The position numbers were made by a program, and so were the translations under genes. A stretch of DNA of 64,000 bases from Flavobacterium sp. CS20 (GTDB taxonomy: Bacteria > Bacteroidota > Bacteroidia > Flavobacteriales > Flavobacteriaceae), in contig NZ_CP073015.1 in NCBI RefSeq assembly GCF_018080005.1, forward strand, positions 186,001 through 250,000, written 5' to 3'. A model generated the notes under the pieces. That model was not told the origin of the DNA. It worked only from the letters and a program-made list of their open reading frames with translations, and made no database searches. Below, piece after piece: positions 8,502 to 16,574 of the stretch. How positions within the stretch are numbered: position 1 is the stretch's first letter; each line of letters begins with the position of its first letter.

Positions 8502-10154
8502 CTATTTTATTTTACCGTTTTCTAAATAAATAATATTTTCACAATACTCTTTCCAAATTGGATTTCTACTTGCAACCAATATGGTCCACGGTTGTTTAGG
8601 GTCAAATAAATAATCTACAATATGTTTAATTTCTTTAACATCAAATTCGTCTAATGGGTCTTTTAGGATAAGCAACTTTGGCTCTGATACTAAGGCTCTT
8701 GCCAAAACTATTTTTTTACTCATAGTGTAAGACAATTGCTTTCCATCAGTTGATATATTACTTTGTAGGCCTTTAGGTTGAGATTTAATGAAACTGTCTA
8801 AGCCTAAAACTTGACAAACCTCTCTTACTTTATTGTCGTTAATTTTAGGGTTGTTAAATGTTATGTTTTCTATAATACTGCCATCAAACGGAAGATTATT
8901 TGGAAAAACGTGTCCTATAAAAGATCGGTAATGGTCATTGTTGATGTTTTTAATATTAATATCATTGACGAATAATTGCCCATTACTTTGAGGTACAAGT
9001 CCAGCAATAACTTTTAGCAACGTAGTTTTACCAGAGCCACTTTCTCCAGTGATAAGAATATGCTTTTTGGGTTGAATGTTTAAATTGATATCCGTTAATA
9101 CTTTTCTGTTTGATTTTAAATATTCTAAATTAAGATTAACGAGCTCTACTTTAAAATCTTCAGATTTATCAATAGGTTCATTATCAACATTTTTTTCAAG
9201 AGGCATATCTGTAATTTCGCCAATTTTTTCAATGGAGGTCAAGACATCATAAACATTTTCAAGCCCTAAAATGAGTTTTTCAACAGAATTTATCATTAAT
9301 AAAATCACAATTTCAGCGACTACAAATTGGCCAATATTCATTTGTTGATTGATGACTAATAATCCACCAATGAACAATAAGCCAGCTGTAACAATAGTTT
9401 TAAAGCCTATCATTTTAAAAAACTGCAATTTCAAGATGGCAAAATGATCTTCTCTTGCTTTTAGATAATCTGATGCCAATTGGTCATTTTTTTTAGAAGA
9501 CAACGAAAAACTATCAGAGACCTTAAAGCTTTCGTAACTTCTGGCTATTTCTTCAATCCAATGCACATTTCTGTATTTATTTTTAGATTCTTTAAGACTG
9601 GTTTCAACACCTAAGGGTATACTATATTTGAAAACTACATAGAGTAAAATGACTAAGAAAAAGCCAAAAAGAATAAAAAATGGATGATAAAAGGATAACA
9701 AAATAAGCCCAAAAATAATCTGTAATAAAGATGCTGAAAAGTCTATTATAGCTTTAGGTAAGCCTTTTTGAATGACCATAGTGTCAAAAAACCTATTGGC
9801 TAATTCAGGTGGGTAATAACCCTCTAGAGCCTGAGATTGAATACGAGGGAACCTATAAATAAACTCAAATGAAGACCTGGTGTATATGCGTTGTTGCAAA
9901 TCTTCTCTTGCTCTTAACTGCATATATCTTAGAACTCCTTGAAAAATAACTCCTAAAAGCACTAAGCTAATTAAAATAATAATCGACGCATTGAATTGCC
10001 CACCAACAACCAAGTTGATCGTAGCTTGAACCCCAAGAGGAAGAGACAGGCCTACTAATCCAGCAAAAACGGCATAGAGTAAAATCTTGAAGATGTCTTT
10101 TCGTTCAAGTTTTAGTAAATTTAATAAGCGTGTCCAAGGTGTCATCTTAATCAT
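8502..10154 (-). CDS. ABC exporter (TMD-NBD fusion) with degenerate ATPase motifs
   Basis: An inner-membrane half-transporter of 550 residues: about six membrane segments in 1-310 and a nucleotide-binding domain after ~340. Walker A is intact (GESGSGKTT). Other motifs are not. The signature LSGGQ reads LSYTM. Walker B reads LLILKDPLDEFD, with Lys for the Walker B Asp and Asp for the catalytic Glu. The switch His is replaced in ILVASRNP. As a homodimer its ATP hydrolysis should be weak, so it may need a partner subunit or act differently. It sits 2 bp after the TetR gene and 3 bp before HlyD. It has no peptidase domain. Confidence 0.9.
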   Translation of the reverse strand: MIKMTPWTRLLNLLKLERKDIFKILLYAVFAGLVGLSLPLGVQATINLVVGGQFNASIIILISLVLLGVIFQGVLRYMQLRAREDLQQRIYTRSSFEFIYRFPRIQSQALEGYYPPELANRFFDTMVIQKGLPKAIIDFSASLLQIIFGLILLSFYHPFFILFGFFLVILLYVVFKYSIPLGVETSLKESKNKYRNVHWIEEIARSYESFKVSDSFSLSSKKNDQLASDYLKAREDHFAILKLQFFKMIGFKTIVTAGLLFIGGLLVINQQMNIGQFVVAEIVILLMINSVEKLILGLENVYDVLTSIEKIGEITDMPLEKNVDNEPIDKSEDFKVELVNLNLEYLKSNRKVLTDINLNIQPKKHILITGESGSGKTTLLKVIAGLVPQSNGQLFVNDINIKNINNDHYRSFIGHVFPNNLPFDGSIIENITFNNPKINDNKVREVCQVLGLDSFIKSQPKGLQSNISTDGKQLSYTMSKKIVLARALVSEPKLLILKDPLDEFDVKEIKHIVDYLFDPKQPWTILVASRNPIWKEYCENIIYLENGKIK

Positions 10155-10156
10155 AC

Positions 10157-10825
10157 CTATTGATTTAAAGTTTTAACAACCATAGCTTGAAAAAAATCGT
10201 AAACCTGACTCTCTGTTTTATGATCGTTTAATGAGCTAAAATGCCTTTGTGTATAATATTGCTGTAGTGCACCTTCTACAATATTACAAGCTAAAGCCTT
10301 TGGAAAGTTGTAATTTGGGTCAACTTTATTTATCATTTCAACGATTCTCAAGATTAAACGCTTATAGATTTTGAAATTCTCTTCTTCGTTATCAATATTT
10401 TTGTGATGATAAGATTTTGTAAATTCTTCAATTATTATATCCCTCAATTTTAATTGATCGTAATCTGCATAAGAATTAATTCTTTTTGGCTTTAAAGTTA
10501 AAATTTTGATTGCCATTTGGAGTTTTTTTGATGCATCTTCAATAGCGTTGGTTTCTATGACTAACTTGTATTCAATAATACTCCAATACATTGCTGATAG
10601 ATATTGGAGTAATTTGTATTTATTTTCAAAATATCTATAAATAGAACTTTCATTAGAATCTATTTGGTTGCCCAATTTTTTAAAATTAAAATTTTCAATA
10701 CCCAATTGGTGTATCATCTCAATACTTTGAGTTAATATTTTTTGACCCAATTCTGAGCTTTCTGGGTCTTTTAAATATAAGCATGAGCTAATATTTAATT
10801 TTAAAGATGATAGTAGACTTTCCAT
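10157..10825 (-). CDS. TetR-family transcriptional regulator
   Basis: A 222-residue regulator. The N-terminal helix-turn-helix (about 28-75) is recognisable from NFKKLGNQIDSNESSIYRYF, typical of TetR recognition helices. The C-terminal ligand domain is helical and shows no known signature. It is the first gene of the TetR-ABC-HlyD-TolC unit with only 2 bp to the ABC gene, so it very probably controls its own operon by repression. The inducer is unknown. The 349 bp upstream hold a repeat element rather than a clear operator. Confidence 0.88.
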   Translation of the reverse strand: MESLLSSLKLNISSCLYLKDPESSELGQKILTQSIEMIHQLGIENFNFKKLGNQIDSNESSIYRYFENKYKLLQYLSAMYWSIIEYKLVIETNAIEDASKKLQMAIKILTLKPKRINSYADYDQLKLRDIIIEEFTKSYHHKNIDNEEENFKIYKRLILRIVEMINKVDPNYNFPKALACNIVEGALQQYYTQRHFSSLNDHKTESQVYDFFQAMVVKTLNQ

Positions 10826-10947
10826 TATACAAAATAAAAATCGCTAATATAAAAGTATTACTATTATAAAATGTTAAAAGGAATATAAATATTCATAAAT
10901 GAAAATAATTTTGATTATTAACATTATCAATACGAATAAACGTTTTT

Positions 10948-11065
10948 AAACCAGTAATGAGAATTTATGTCACACTGAGCGCAGACGAAGTGAAGAAGCG
11001 AACATTTGACTACGCTCATGGAGACATTTTAGCTTATGATTTAGAGTAATCATTATTACTGGTTT
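10948..11065. repeat. Palindromic intergenic repeat, MITE-like (118 bp)
   Basis: An 11 bp perfect inverted repeat (AAACCAGTAAT at 10948-10958, complement at 11055-11065) bounds a segment containing GTCACACTGAGCGCAGACGA, a sequence I associate with dispersed repeats in flavobacterial genomes. The rest of the 10826-11174 gap is AT-rich with no credible gene. It separates the TetR operon from the chimeric pseudogene. Confidence 0.55.
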
Positions 11066-11174
11066 AATAGCGTAGAAATAAATACTAAATTCGAAAATCA
11101 TAGTGGCTTGTTAAATCGTAGTTTAAGTTATTAAGAAAGTTTAAATTCGTTTGACTAAAATTGATTAGAAATTT

Positions 11175-12209
11175 ATGGATAACAAAATTGAACAAGTAGA
11201 ATTAAAATATCTTACATTAACTAATTTTGAAGAACTAAAAGAAGTTTTTATTGAAATATACGGCGATGCTCCTGATGTCTATTGGAAAAAAAGTGAGTTA
11301 AAACAACTCATTTCAAAATTTCCAGATGGACAAATCGTACTTTTTGTAAACGGTGAAATTGCTGGCTGTGCTTTTTCACTAATTGTTGAGTCTTCAAAAA
11401 TTGATAACAAGCATACTTATGATGATATTGCAGGAGACGCCAAATTTAAATACCATAATAGCGATGGCGACATGCTTTATGGCATAGATATTATTATTAA
11501 AAAAAAATATAGAGGATTAAAATTAGGCTGAAGATTATATGATTACCGCAAAGAATTATGTGAAAAACTCAACCTTAAAGGTATAGTATTTGGCGGTAGA
11601 ATTCCTAACTATCATAAATTCTCAAGTTCCTTAACACCAAGACAATATATTGAAAAAGTGCGTTTTAAGGAAATTGAAGACCCGGTATTAAACTTTCAAT
11701 TATCAAATGATTTTAGACCCGTTCGGATTTTGTCTAATTACCTTGAAGGCGATACCGATTCAAAAGAATATGCCGTTTGGATGCAATGGGATAATATATA
11801 TTTCACCAAAGATTCTGTAAAACCTTATACCAACAAAACCGAAGTTCGTTTAGGTTTGGTGCAATGGCAAATGCGTTCTTACGCTAATTTAGAAGATTTG
11901 CTACACCAAGTCGAATACTTTGTTCAATCACTTTCTGGCTACAGATCAGACTTTGCGCTATTTCCAGAGTTCTTTAATGCGCCGCTTATGGCGAAATACA
12001 ACCACTTAAGCGAGCCTGATGCCATAAGAGAATTGGCTAAATTTACTCAACCAATCAAAGAGAAAATGGCAGAACTTTCTATTATATCAAATGCCATGGG
12101 TCAAACGGTGGCTAATGGTTTAAATATTAGTGCACTTTCATCTGGTATTTATTACGTGAAATTGAAGACCAATAAAGGCAATATTGTTAAAAAAATAATT
12201 AAAGATTAA
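11175..12209 (+). pseudogene. Chimeric pseudogene: GNAT-nitrilase 5' part fused to a T9SS sorting domain
   Basis: The 5' part reads as the flavobacterial GNAT / carbon-nitrogen hydrolase fusion protein, normally about 500 residues. The GNAT half carries the CoA motif KKYRGLKLG, then an in-frame TGA at 11529-11531 where Arg is expected, then resumes RLYDYRKELCEKL. The nitrilase half begins at VRLGLVQWQM and keeps its catalytic-Glu block LFPEFF, but breaks off after KEKMAELS near 12080. The last ~40 codons (NAMGQTVANGLNISALSSG through VKKIIKD) are a type IX secretion C-terminal sorting domain from another gene. A deletion has therefore joined two unrelated genes in frame, and a nonsense mutation has also occurred. 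Very unlikely to be functional. Confidence 0.85.
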
Positions 12210-12244
12210 GTCGTCTTATTTATTGATTGGATTGTTTTGTTGTT

Positions 12245-12275
12245 AAAGCCCAACATACCATGTTGGGTTTTCTAT
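12245..12275 (+). terminator. Rho-independent terminator after the chimeric pseudogene
   Basis: A 12 bp stem with one G-U pair (AAAGCCCAACAT at 12245-12256 with 12260-12271), a 3-nt loop and a T-rich end. It is probably the original terminator of the lost T9SS cargo gene whose tail survives just upstream. Confidence 0.8.
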
Positions 12276-12288
12276 GCAATAATCCCAT

Positions 12289-12540
12289 TCAATTTTCGCA
12301 TTGTGGCTTATTGTCTTTCAGTTTAAATAACTTGGAATAATCTATGGTGTTTTCAACTCCATCTAGTTCACAAAGAAATGTGACTACGGCACATAACCAA
12401 TTAATCAATGTATCTTTATCAGTAGGATTATTAGGCTTGATACATGCACTGTCAATAGCACTACTATGCCCACCGCAACCTTTTTAGTAATTCTAAAGAA
12501 GAATAGCCATTAAATGTCTTCCTTAGATTTTGATGGATTC
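12289..12540 (-). pseudogene. Unrecognised gene remnant in two frames
   Basis: On the minus strand the first part reads HQNLRKTFNGYSSLELLKR and then meets a stop. After a frame change the reading continues GCGGHSSAID and stays open for ~60 codons to PQCEN and a TGA at 12289. The two pieces look like one decayed coding sequence with a single indel near 12485. I do not recognise the family. The remnant lies directly 3' of the second GNAT-like copy. It fills the 336 bp gap together with the terminator at 12245. Confidence 0.35.
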
Positions 12541-12545
12541 TGCCA

Positions 12546-13142
12546 TCATGATTCAGAAGGCTCATATTTCATAAAATACATTGTATCACCACTTGGATGT
12601 TGCCATTGGTGAAAGCAATTAAATTTGTATCTTCGATAGGCTATATATACTTTTTTAATTCGCGTTTCAGCGTAAATAGGCAAACCTTTTTGTCTTGAAA
12701 TTTCCAAAAATTGATTTTTCATTTGGTAAGCTGTCCTTGTATTGTCAACGTCTCTTGCTTCTGGCATAATGCCCCAAAACCAACAATACAAATGTTTTTG
12801 GTCTTTTGGTCTTTGTTTTTTTACATAACTTTGAGTTTTTAGAGCTTTTAATCCTTTTTTTATACCAGTTACATTTAAGGCAAGTTTTAAATCTGTAATC
12901 AATTCTCCCCAAAAGTTGCCTTTTTGATTACCATCTTCTTCAAACATTATAGCTATGCCATTATAGTCTTCAGAAACAATTAAAGCATCACGTTCAATAG
13001 CTTTATCAATCATATGTTTAGCTAAATATCTGAATCGCTTAACTTTATGCTTGTCATTTTTTATGATTTCCATTGAAGATGGCACCTCTTGAAGCAAAGT
13101 TGCCATATTTGAAATAACCTTTTCTTTATCGATATTATCCAA
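12546..13142 (-). CDS. Degenerate GNAT-like protein, copy 2
   Basis: A 198-residue paralogue of the gene at 4290-4901, roughly 85% identical in protein by eye and colinear with no gaps after the first few residues. It shares the LYCWFWGIMPEARDV block (about 129-143), the ETRIKKVYIAYRRYKF block and the same C-terminal PSES. The CoA-binding loop is again degenerate (RDVDNTR). Both copies are intact and differ by scattered, mostly conservative changes, which suggests both have been under selection since duplication. Function is unknown. It diverges from the DDAH-like gene across about 195 bp. Confidence 0.6.
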   Translation of the reverse strand: MDNIDKEKVISNMATLLQEVPSSMEIIKNDKHKVKRFRYLAKHMIDKAIERDALIVSEDYNGIAIMFEEDGNQKGNFWGELITDLKLALNVTGIKKGLKALKTQSYVKKQRPKDQKHLYCWFWGIMPEARDVDNTRTAYQMKNQFLEISRQKGLPIYAETRIKKVYIAYRRYKFNCFHQWQHPSGDTMYFMKYEPSES

Positions 13143-13312
13143 TTTGTTTTTTTTTCAAATGTAATTATATTGTGCTAAAGACATCGTGAGTATTTAAGAT
13201 TAAATTTACAAATAATTAAAGGTTTTACAAGAGATTTACTTTTAAAATTTATAAAAGTCTTTAAGGTTTGGGAAAGAAATTGTGCTACTGCAATACATTC
13301 ATTAATTATTAA

Positions 13313-13320
13313 TAGATTTG
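13313..13320 (+). promoter_or_regulatory. -7 promoter box before the DDAH-like gene
   Basis: TAGATTTG fits TAnnTTTG and ends 17 bp before the ATG at 13338. An in-frame GTG at 13320 coincides with the last base of the box, which supports the downstream ATG as the true start. Confidence 0.5.
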
Positions 13321-13337
13321 TGTTTTTTAGCATTACT

Positions 13338-14249
13338 ATGAAATTAAATATACAAGACGAAACATCAAGATTAAGACAAGTGATTCTCGGTAGAGCAGAT
13401 AGCAATGGATCAGTTCCAAAATTAGAAGAAGCATACGATCCTAAATCTATTGAACATATCAAAAAAGGAACATATCCTAAAGAAAAAGATATGATAAAAG
13501 AAATGGATGAAGTTTTAGAAGTATTCAAAAAATATGATGTCAAGGTATATCGTCCAGAATTATTGAAAGATTGCAATCAAATTTTTTCAAGAGACATTGC
13601 ATTTGTGATTGAAGATAAATTTATAAAATCTAATATTTTACCAGATCGTGAAAAAGAAATTGAAGCAATTCAATATATATTAGACCAAATTCCACAACAA
13701 CAAATCATCAAACTTCCTGATGAAGCCCATATTGAAGGTGGTGATGTGATGCCACATCACGAGTATATTTTTATAGGCACTTATCGCGGTTCAGATTATC
13801 CTAATTATATCACTGCTAGGACGAATCCACAAGCGGTTGAAGCTATACAAAAAATATTTCCTCACAAAAAAGTAAAATCATTTAACCTTAGAAAAAGCAA
13901 TACCGATGCCTATAATAATGCCTTACACTTAGATTGTCGCTTTCAACCCATAGGCGAAAAATATGCTATACTGCATAAAAATGGATTTCTTGAAGAAACC
14001 GAATACCAATGGTTGGTAGATTTTTTTGGAAAAGACAATATTTTTGAAATCACTGCTGAAGAAATGTATGATATGAATTCTAATATCTTTTCAATTGATA
14101 AAGATATAGTGATTTCAGATAGGTCTTTTACACGATTAAATCAATGGATGAGACATAAAAACATCACAGTAGAAGAAGTGCATTACAGAGAAATTGCCAA
14201 GCAAGAAGGATTGTTGCGTTGTTCTACATTACCTTTGCAACGAGACTGA
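13338..14249 (+). CDS. DDAH / arginine-deiminase-like amidinohydrolase
   Basis: A cytoplasmic enzyme of the guanidine-modifying (pentein) superfamily, ~303 residues. Family landmarks are an early Asn/Asp-Arg block (FSRDIAFVIEDKF), the substrate Glu block HIEGGDVMPHHEY, the catalytic His in ALHLDCRFQPIG, and the nucleophilic Cys near the C-terminus (LLRCSTLPLQRD). By family these enzymes hydrolyse guanidino groups of arginine or methylated arginines to citrulline; the exact substrate is not decided here. The start at 13338 (MKLNIQDETSRLRQV) fits homologues and the promoter. The CtlX-like gene follows 12 bp downstream, so the pair forms an operon. Confidence 0.85.
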   Translation: MKLNIQDETSRLRQVILGRADSNGSVPKLEEAYDPKSIEHIKKGTYPKEKDMIKEMDEVLEVFKKYDVKVYRPELLKDCNQIFSRDIAFVIEDKFIKSNILPDREKEIEAIQYILDQIPQQQIIKLPDEAHIEGGDVMPHHEYIFIGTYRGSDYPNYITARTNPQAVEAIQKIFPHKKVKSFNLRKSNTDAYNNALHLDCRFQPIGEKYAILHKNGFLEETEYQWLVDFFGKDNIFEITAEEMYDMNSNIFSIDKDIVISDRSFTRLNQWMRHKNITVEEVHYREIAKQEGLLRCSTLPLQRD

Positions 14250-14261
14250 AATTAAACACAA

Positions 14262-15194
14262 ATGAAACAATCTACAGACAAAATTTTGATGATAAGACCC
14301 GTAGCTTTTGAAATGAATAAAGAAACTGCAGTCAACAATTATTTTCAAAAAACATTAAACTTAAATGCTGAAGCCATTAATGCTAAAGTGCAAAAAGAAT
14401 TTGATGATTTTGTTGATATTTTAAAAGCCTCTGGTATTGACGTTTTTGTTTATGATGACATTGCTGATTTAAAAACACCAGATTCTATTTTTCCAAACAA
14501 TTGGATTTCATTTCACGAGAATGGTAATATTGCTTTATACCCAATGTTTGCTGAAAATCGCCGTCGAGAAAGACGTCAAGATATTTTAGAAGATTTAGAA
14601 CAAAAAGGCTTTCAGTTTCATCAAGTTTATGATTATACTTCTGCTGAAGACGAAAATATTTTTTTAGAAGGCACTGGGAGTTTAATTTTAGATCGAGTCA
14701 ACAGAAAAGCTTATTGTGCACTTTCTCCAAGAGCTAATGAAGAATTGCTAATTGAGTTTTGCGAAGATTTTGAATTTTTACCAATACCTTTTAAAGCCTA
14801 CCAAACTGTTGGTAGCAAGCGATTACCCATTTACCACACCAATGTAATGATGTGCGTTGGCACTGATATTGCTATAGTTTGTTTTGACAGTGTTGACGAC
14901 AAAGCTGATAAAAAATTGCTGAGCAAAAGTTTAAAAGAAGACAACAAAACCATCGTTGAAATCTCTGAACAACAACTCGAAGCTTATGCTGGCAATATGC
15001 TTGAAGTGCAAAACAGAAATGGCGATAAATTTTTAGTCATGAGCACACAAGCCTATAAAAGTTTACAAGCAACCCAAGTTCAAACCATAGAACAATATCT
15101 AAAAATTTTGCACAGTCCATTAAACACCATAGAAACCTTAGGTGGTGGAAGTGCAAGATGTATGATAGCTGAAATTTTTAATGCAAAGAATTAA
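14262..15194 (+). CDS. CtlX-like citrulline / guanidino hydrolase
   Basis: A second pentein-fold enzyme of 310 residues, close to the family called citrulline utilization hydrolase CtlX. Key blocks are MIRPVAFEMN near the start, DSIFPNNWISFHENG (about 73-87), the Glu block FLEGTGSLILDR (about 129-140), a His in YHTNVMMCVG and the nucleophile Cys in LGGGSARCMIAE at the end. CtlX in Francisella breaks down citrulline. With the DDAH-like enzyme producing citrulline just upstream, a two-step breakdown of arginine derivatives is plausible but inferred. No transporter lies alongside. Confidence 0.82.
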   Translation: MKQSTDKILMIRPVAFEMNKETAVNNYFQKTLNLNAEAINAKVQKEFDDFVDILKASGIDVFVYDDIADLKTPDSIFPNNWISFHENGNIALYPMFAENRRRERRQDILEDLEQKGFQFHQVYDYTSAEDENIFLEGTGSLILDRVNRKAYCALSPRANEELLIEFCEDFEFLPIPFKAYQTVGSKRLPIYHTNVMMCVGTDIAIVCFDSVDDKADKKLLSKSLKEDNKTIVEISEQQLEAYAGNMLEVQNRNGDKFLVMSTQAYKSLQATQVQTIEQYLKILHSPLNTIETLGGGSARCMIAEIFNAKN

Positions 15195-15345
15195 ACAAAC
15201 TTGAGTTCGTTGCAAAACTTCATAGATGCTAAATTTTATTAATCTATAAATTCAGAATGATTAAATATTGAAGTCTTATTTATTATTTATTCTCAGATTA
15301 ATTTTCAATTAGAATGAATTGTTACTTTTTTAATGAAAGAAAAGA

Positions 15346-15372
15346 AGGGGCTCATTTCTTTAATGAACCCCT
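15346..15372 (-). terminator. Terminator of the lipoprotein gene at 15428
   Basis: An 11 bp hairpin (15346-15356 with 15362-15372, 5-nt loop). Read on the minus strand its only irregular pair is a U-G wobble, and it is followed by a run rich in T. It lies 56 bp past the stop of the minus-strand gene. Nothing else is visible between 15195 and 15427. Confidence 0.75.
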
Positions 15373-15427
15373 AACTACTACTCAAAAGGGAAGGAAAGAA
15401 GTTGCTATTTATCGATCTTCTTCTTTT

Positions 15428-16210
15428 TTACCAAGCAAAATTATAGGTATTTCCACTACCCATAGTTAGGGTTGCTGTTTGGTTTCCATTAAAAACTATT
15501 GTTCCTGAGTAATCATAAACGTTACCATTTGATACTTGTCCATTGAAAGCCACTGAAATACTGCCAGAAGTAATATTATGATTTGCCTTTAATACTTTTA
15601 AATTGGTTGTATTAAAGTTTAAAGAACTTGTAAAGGTATTTTGATTTCTAACAGAGGATATTTGAGTTCCAGATCTGGAATAAGTTTGATTTACAAGGTA
15701 TTCTGTTTCTAAATCGTCTAATCCTGATACTACCAGAGTTCCATTAGTTGTATCATCAGATGACATTTTTGGAGAGTCATAAGAACTGGAAGCATTTAAA
15801 TCAAAGCTAAAGTTTGTTGGACTATTATCATCTGTACAATATACAGTCCAACTCCATACGTAATTAATATTATAGCTATAGTTTCCGCTATCATGACTTC
15901 TTGCAAATGATGTACCATAAGTTTCCCCACATACATAATCAAAATCACTATTACTTAAGGATGTTTTACTATAATCACTAGAACTTCCTTCCACAATAGT
16001 TATGGTTTCAGTAGTCATTTCAATTAAACCTCCAGTTTCTGGCGAAACAGCCATGATAATTGCTTCCGAGGCTTCTTCCTCTGAAATGCTGGATTCGGAT
16101 AAGTTATCATCATTATTATTACATGATGTAAATAAGAGTGTTGCAACACATAATCCAGTTAGTATTGATTTGTGTTGGTTTTTGAGTGTTTTTAAATTAA
16201 TTGTTTTCAT
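15428..16210 (-). CDS. Secreted lipoprotein, Ser/Thr/Asn-rich, unknown function
   Basis: A 260-residue protein with a type II signal peptide ending in LLFTSC at about residue 30. The cysteine is followed by NNNDD, an acidic/Asn stretch typical of surface-exported Bacteroidota lipoproteins. The mature part is rich in Ser, Thr, Asn and aromatic residues in short alternating stretches (NYSYNINYVWSWTVYC, then FNGNQTATLTMGSG), suggesting an all-beta fold. Two Cys (YVCGE and VYCTDD) could form a disulfide. I do not recognise a family. It stands alone with its own terminator. Confidence 0.7.
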   Translation of the reverse strand: MKTINLKTLKNQHKSILTGLCVATLLFTSCNNNDDNLSESSISEEEASEAIIMAVSPETGGLIEMTTETITIVEGSSSDYSKTSLSNSDFDYVCGETYGTSFARSHDSGNYSYNINYVWSWTVYCTDDNSPTNFSFDLNASSSYDSPKMSSDDTTNGTLVVSGLDDLETEYLVNQTYSRSGTQISSVRNQNTFTSSLNFNTTNLKVLKANHNITSGSISVAFNGQVSNGNVYDYSGTIVFNGNQTATLTMGSGNTYNFAW

Positions 16211-16574
16211 AATTTTATTTTTTTGATTTTCAGCTAAATTATTTAGGATATGCTTACTAAAGTTTTAAAAGTTATTGAAACTGACAAATTCAAGGATGAA
16301 TCGTTATCTTTTATAATTGAATTTTTTTATAACCTGTTAAACCATAAAAATTAATAGAGAATAATTTACTGCTTATTTTACTTATATTGATTCCATGATT
16401 TGTTGTTAGAAATAAATTAAAGGAAAGTGACTTATGTAATTTTTGGATACTGTTTTATTCTGAAATTTTAGACCTCAATTTGGTTGTTCCATATCAAAAT
16501 ATGGATGTTTAAGATTTAAATTTTCATAAAAGAGATGATGAACAACTATTTTTAAATTAATTTAATCAGTTGAT
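16211..16574. other. AT-rich intergenic region, no gene seen
   Basis: 364 bp between two divergent lipoprotein genes. I see no credible coding frame or consensus -7 box. The only structure is a short palindrome (CCATAT, four bases, ATATGG) at 16489-16504. Promoters for both flanking genes must lie here. Confidence 0.5.

Noticed and set aside
8502-10825. Bacteriocin or toxin secretion system at the TetR-ABC-HlyD-TolC operon
   Set aside because: No precursor peptide with a double-Gly leader, no peptidase domain and no modification enzyme is visible nearby.
4290-13142. Genomic island bounded by attachment sites
   Set aside because: No integrase, tRNA or short att-like repeat is present; the bracket is made of two whole genes.
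13175-13576. 133-codon minus-strand frame antisense to the start of the DDAH-like gene
   Set aside because: It covers the promoter and N-terminus of a well-supported gene, has no recognisable domain and looks like a shadow of AT-rich coding DNA.
16489-16504. CCATAT/ATATGG palindrome as an operator
   Set aside because: Short, AT-rich and not repeated near other genes; chance is likely.
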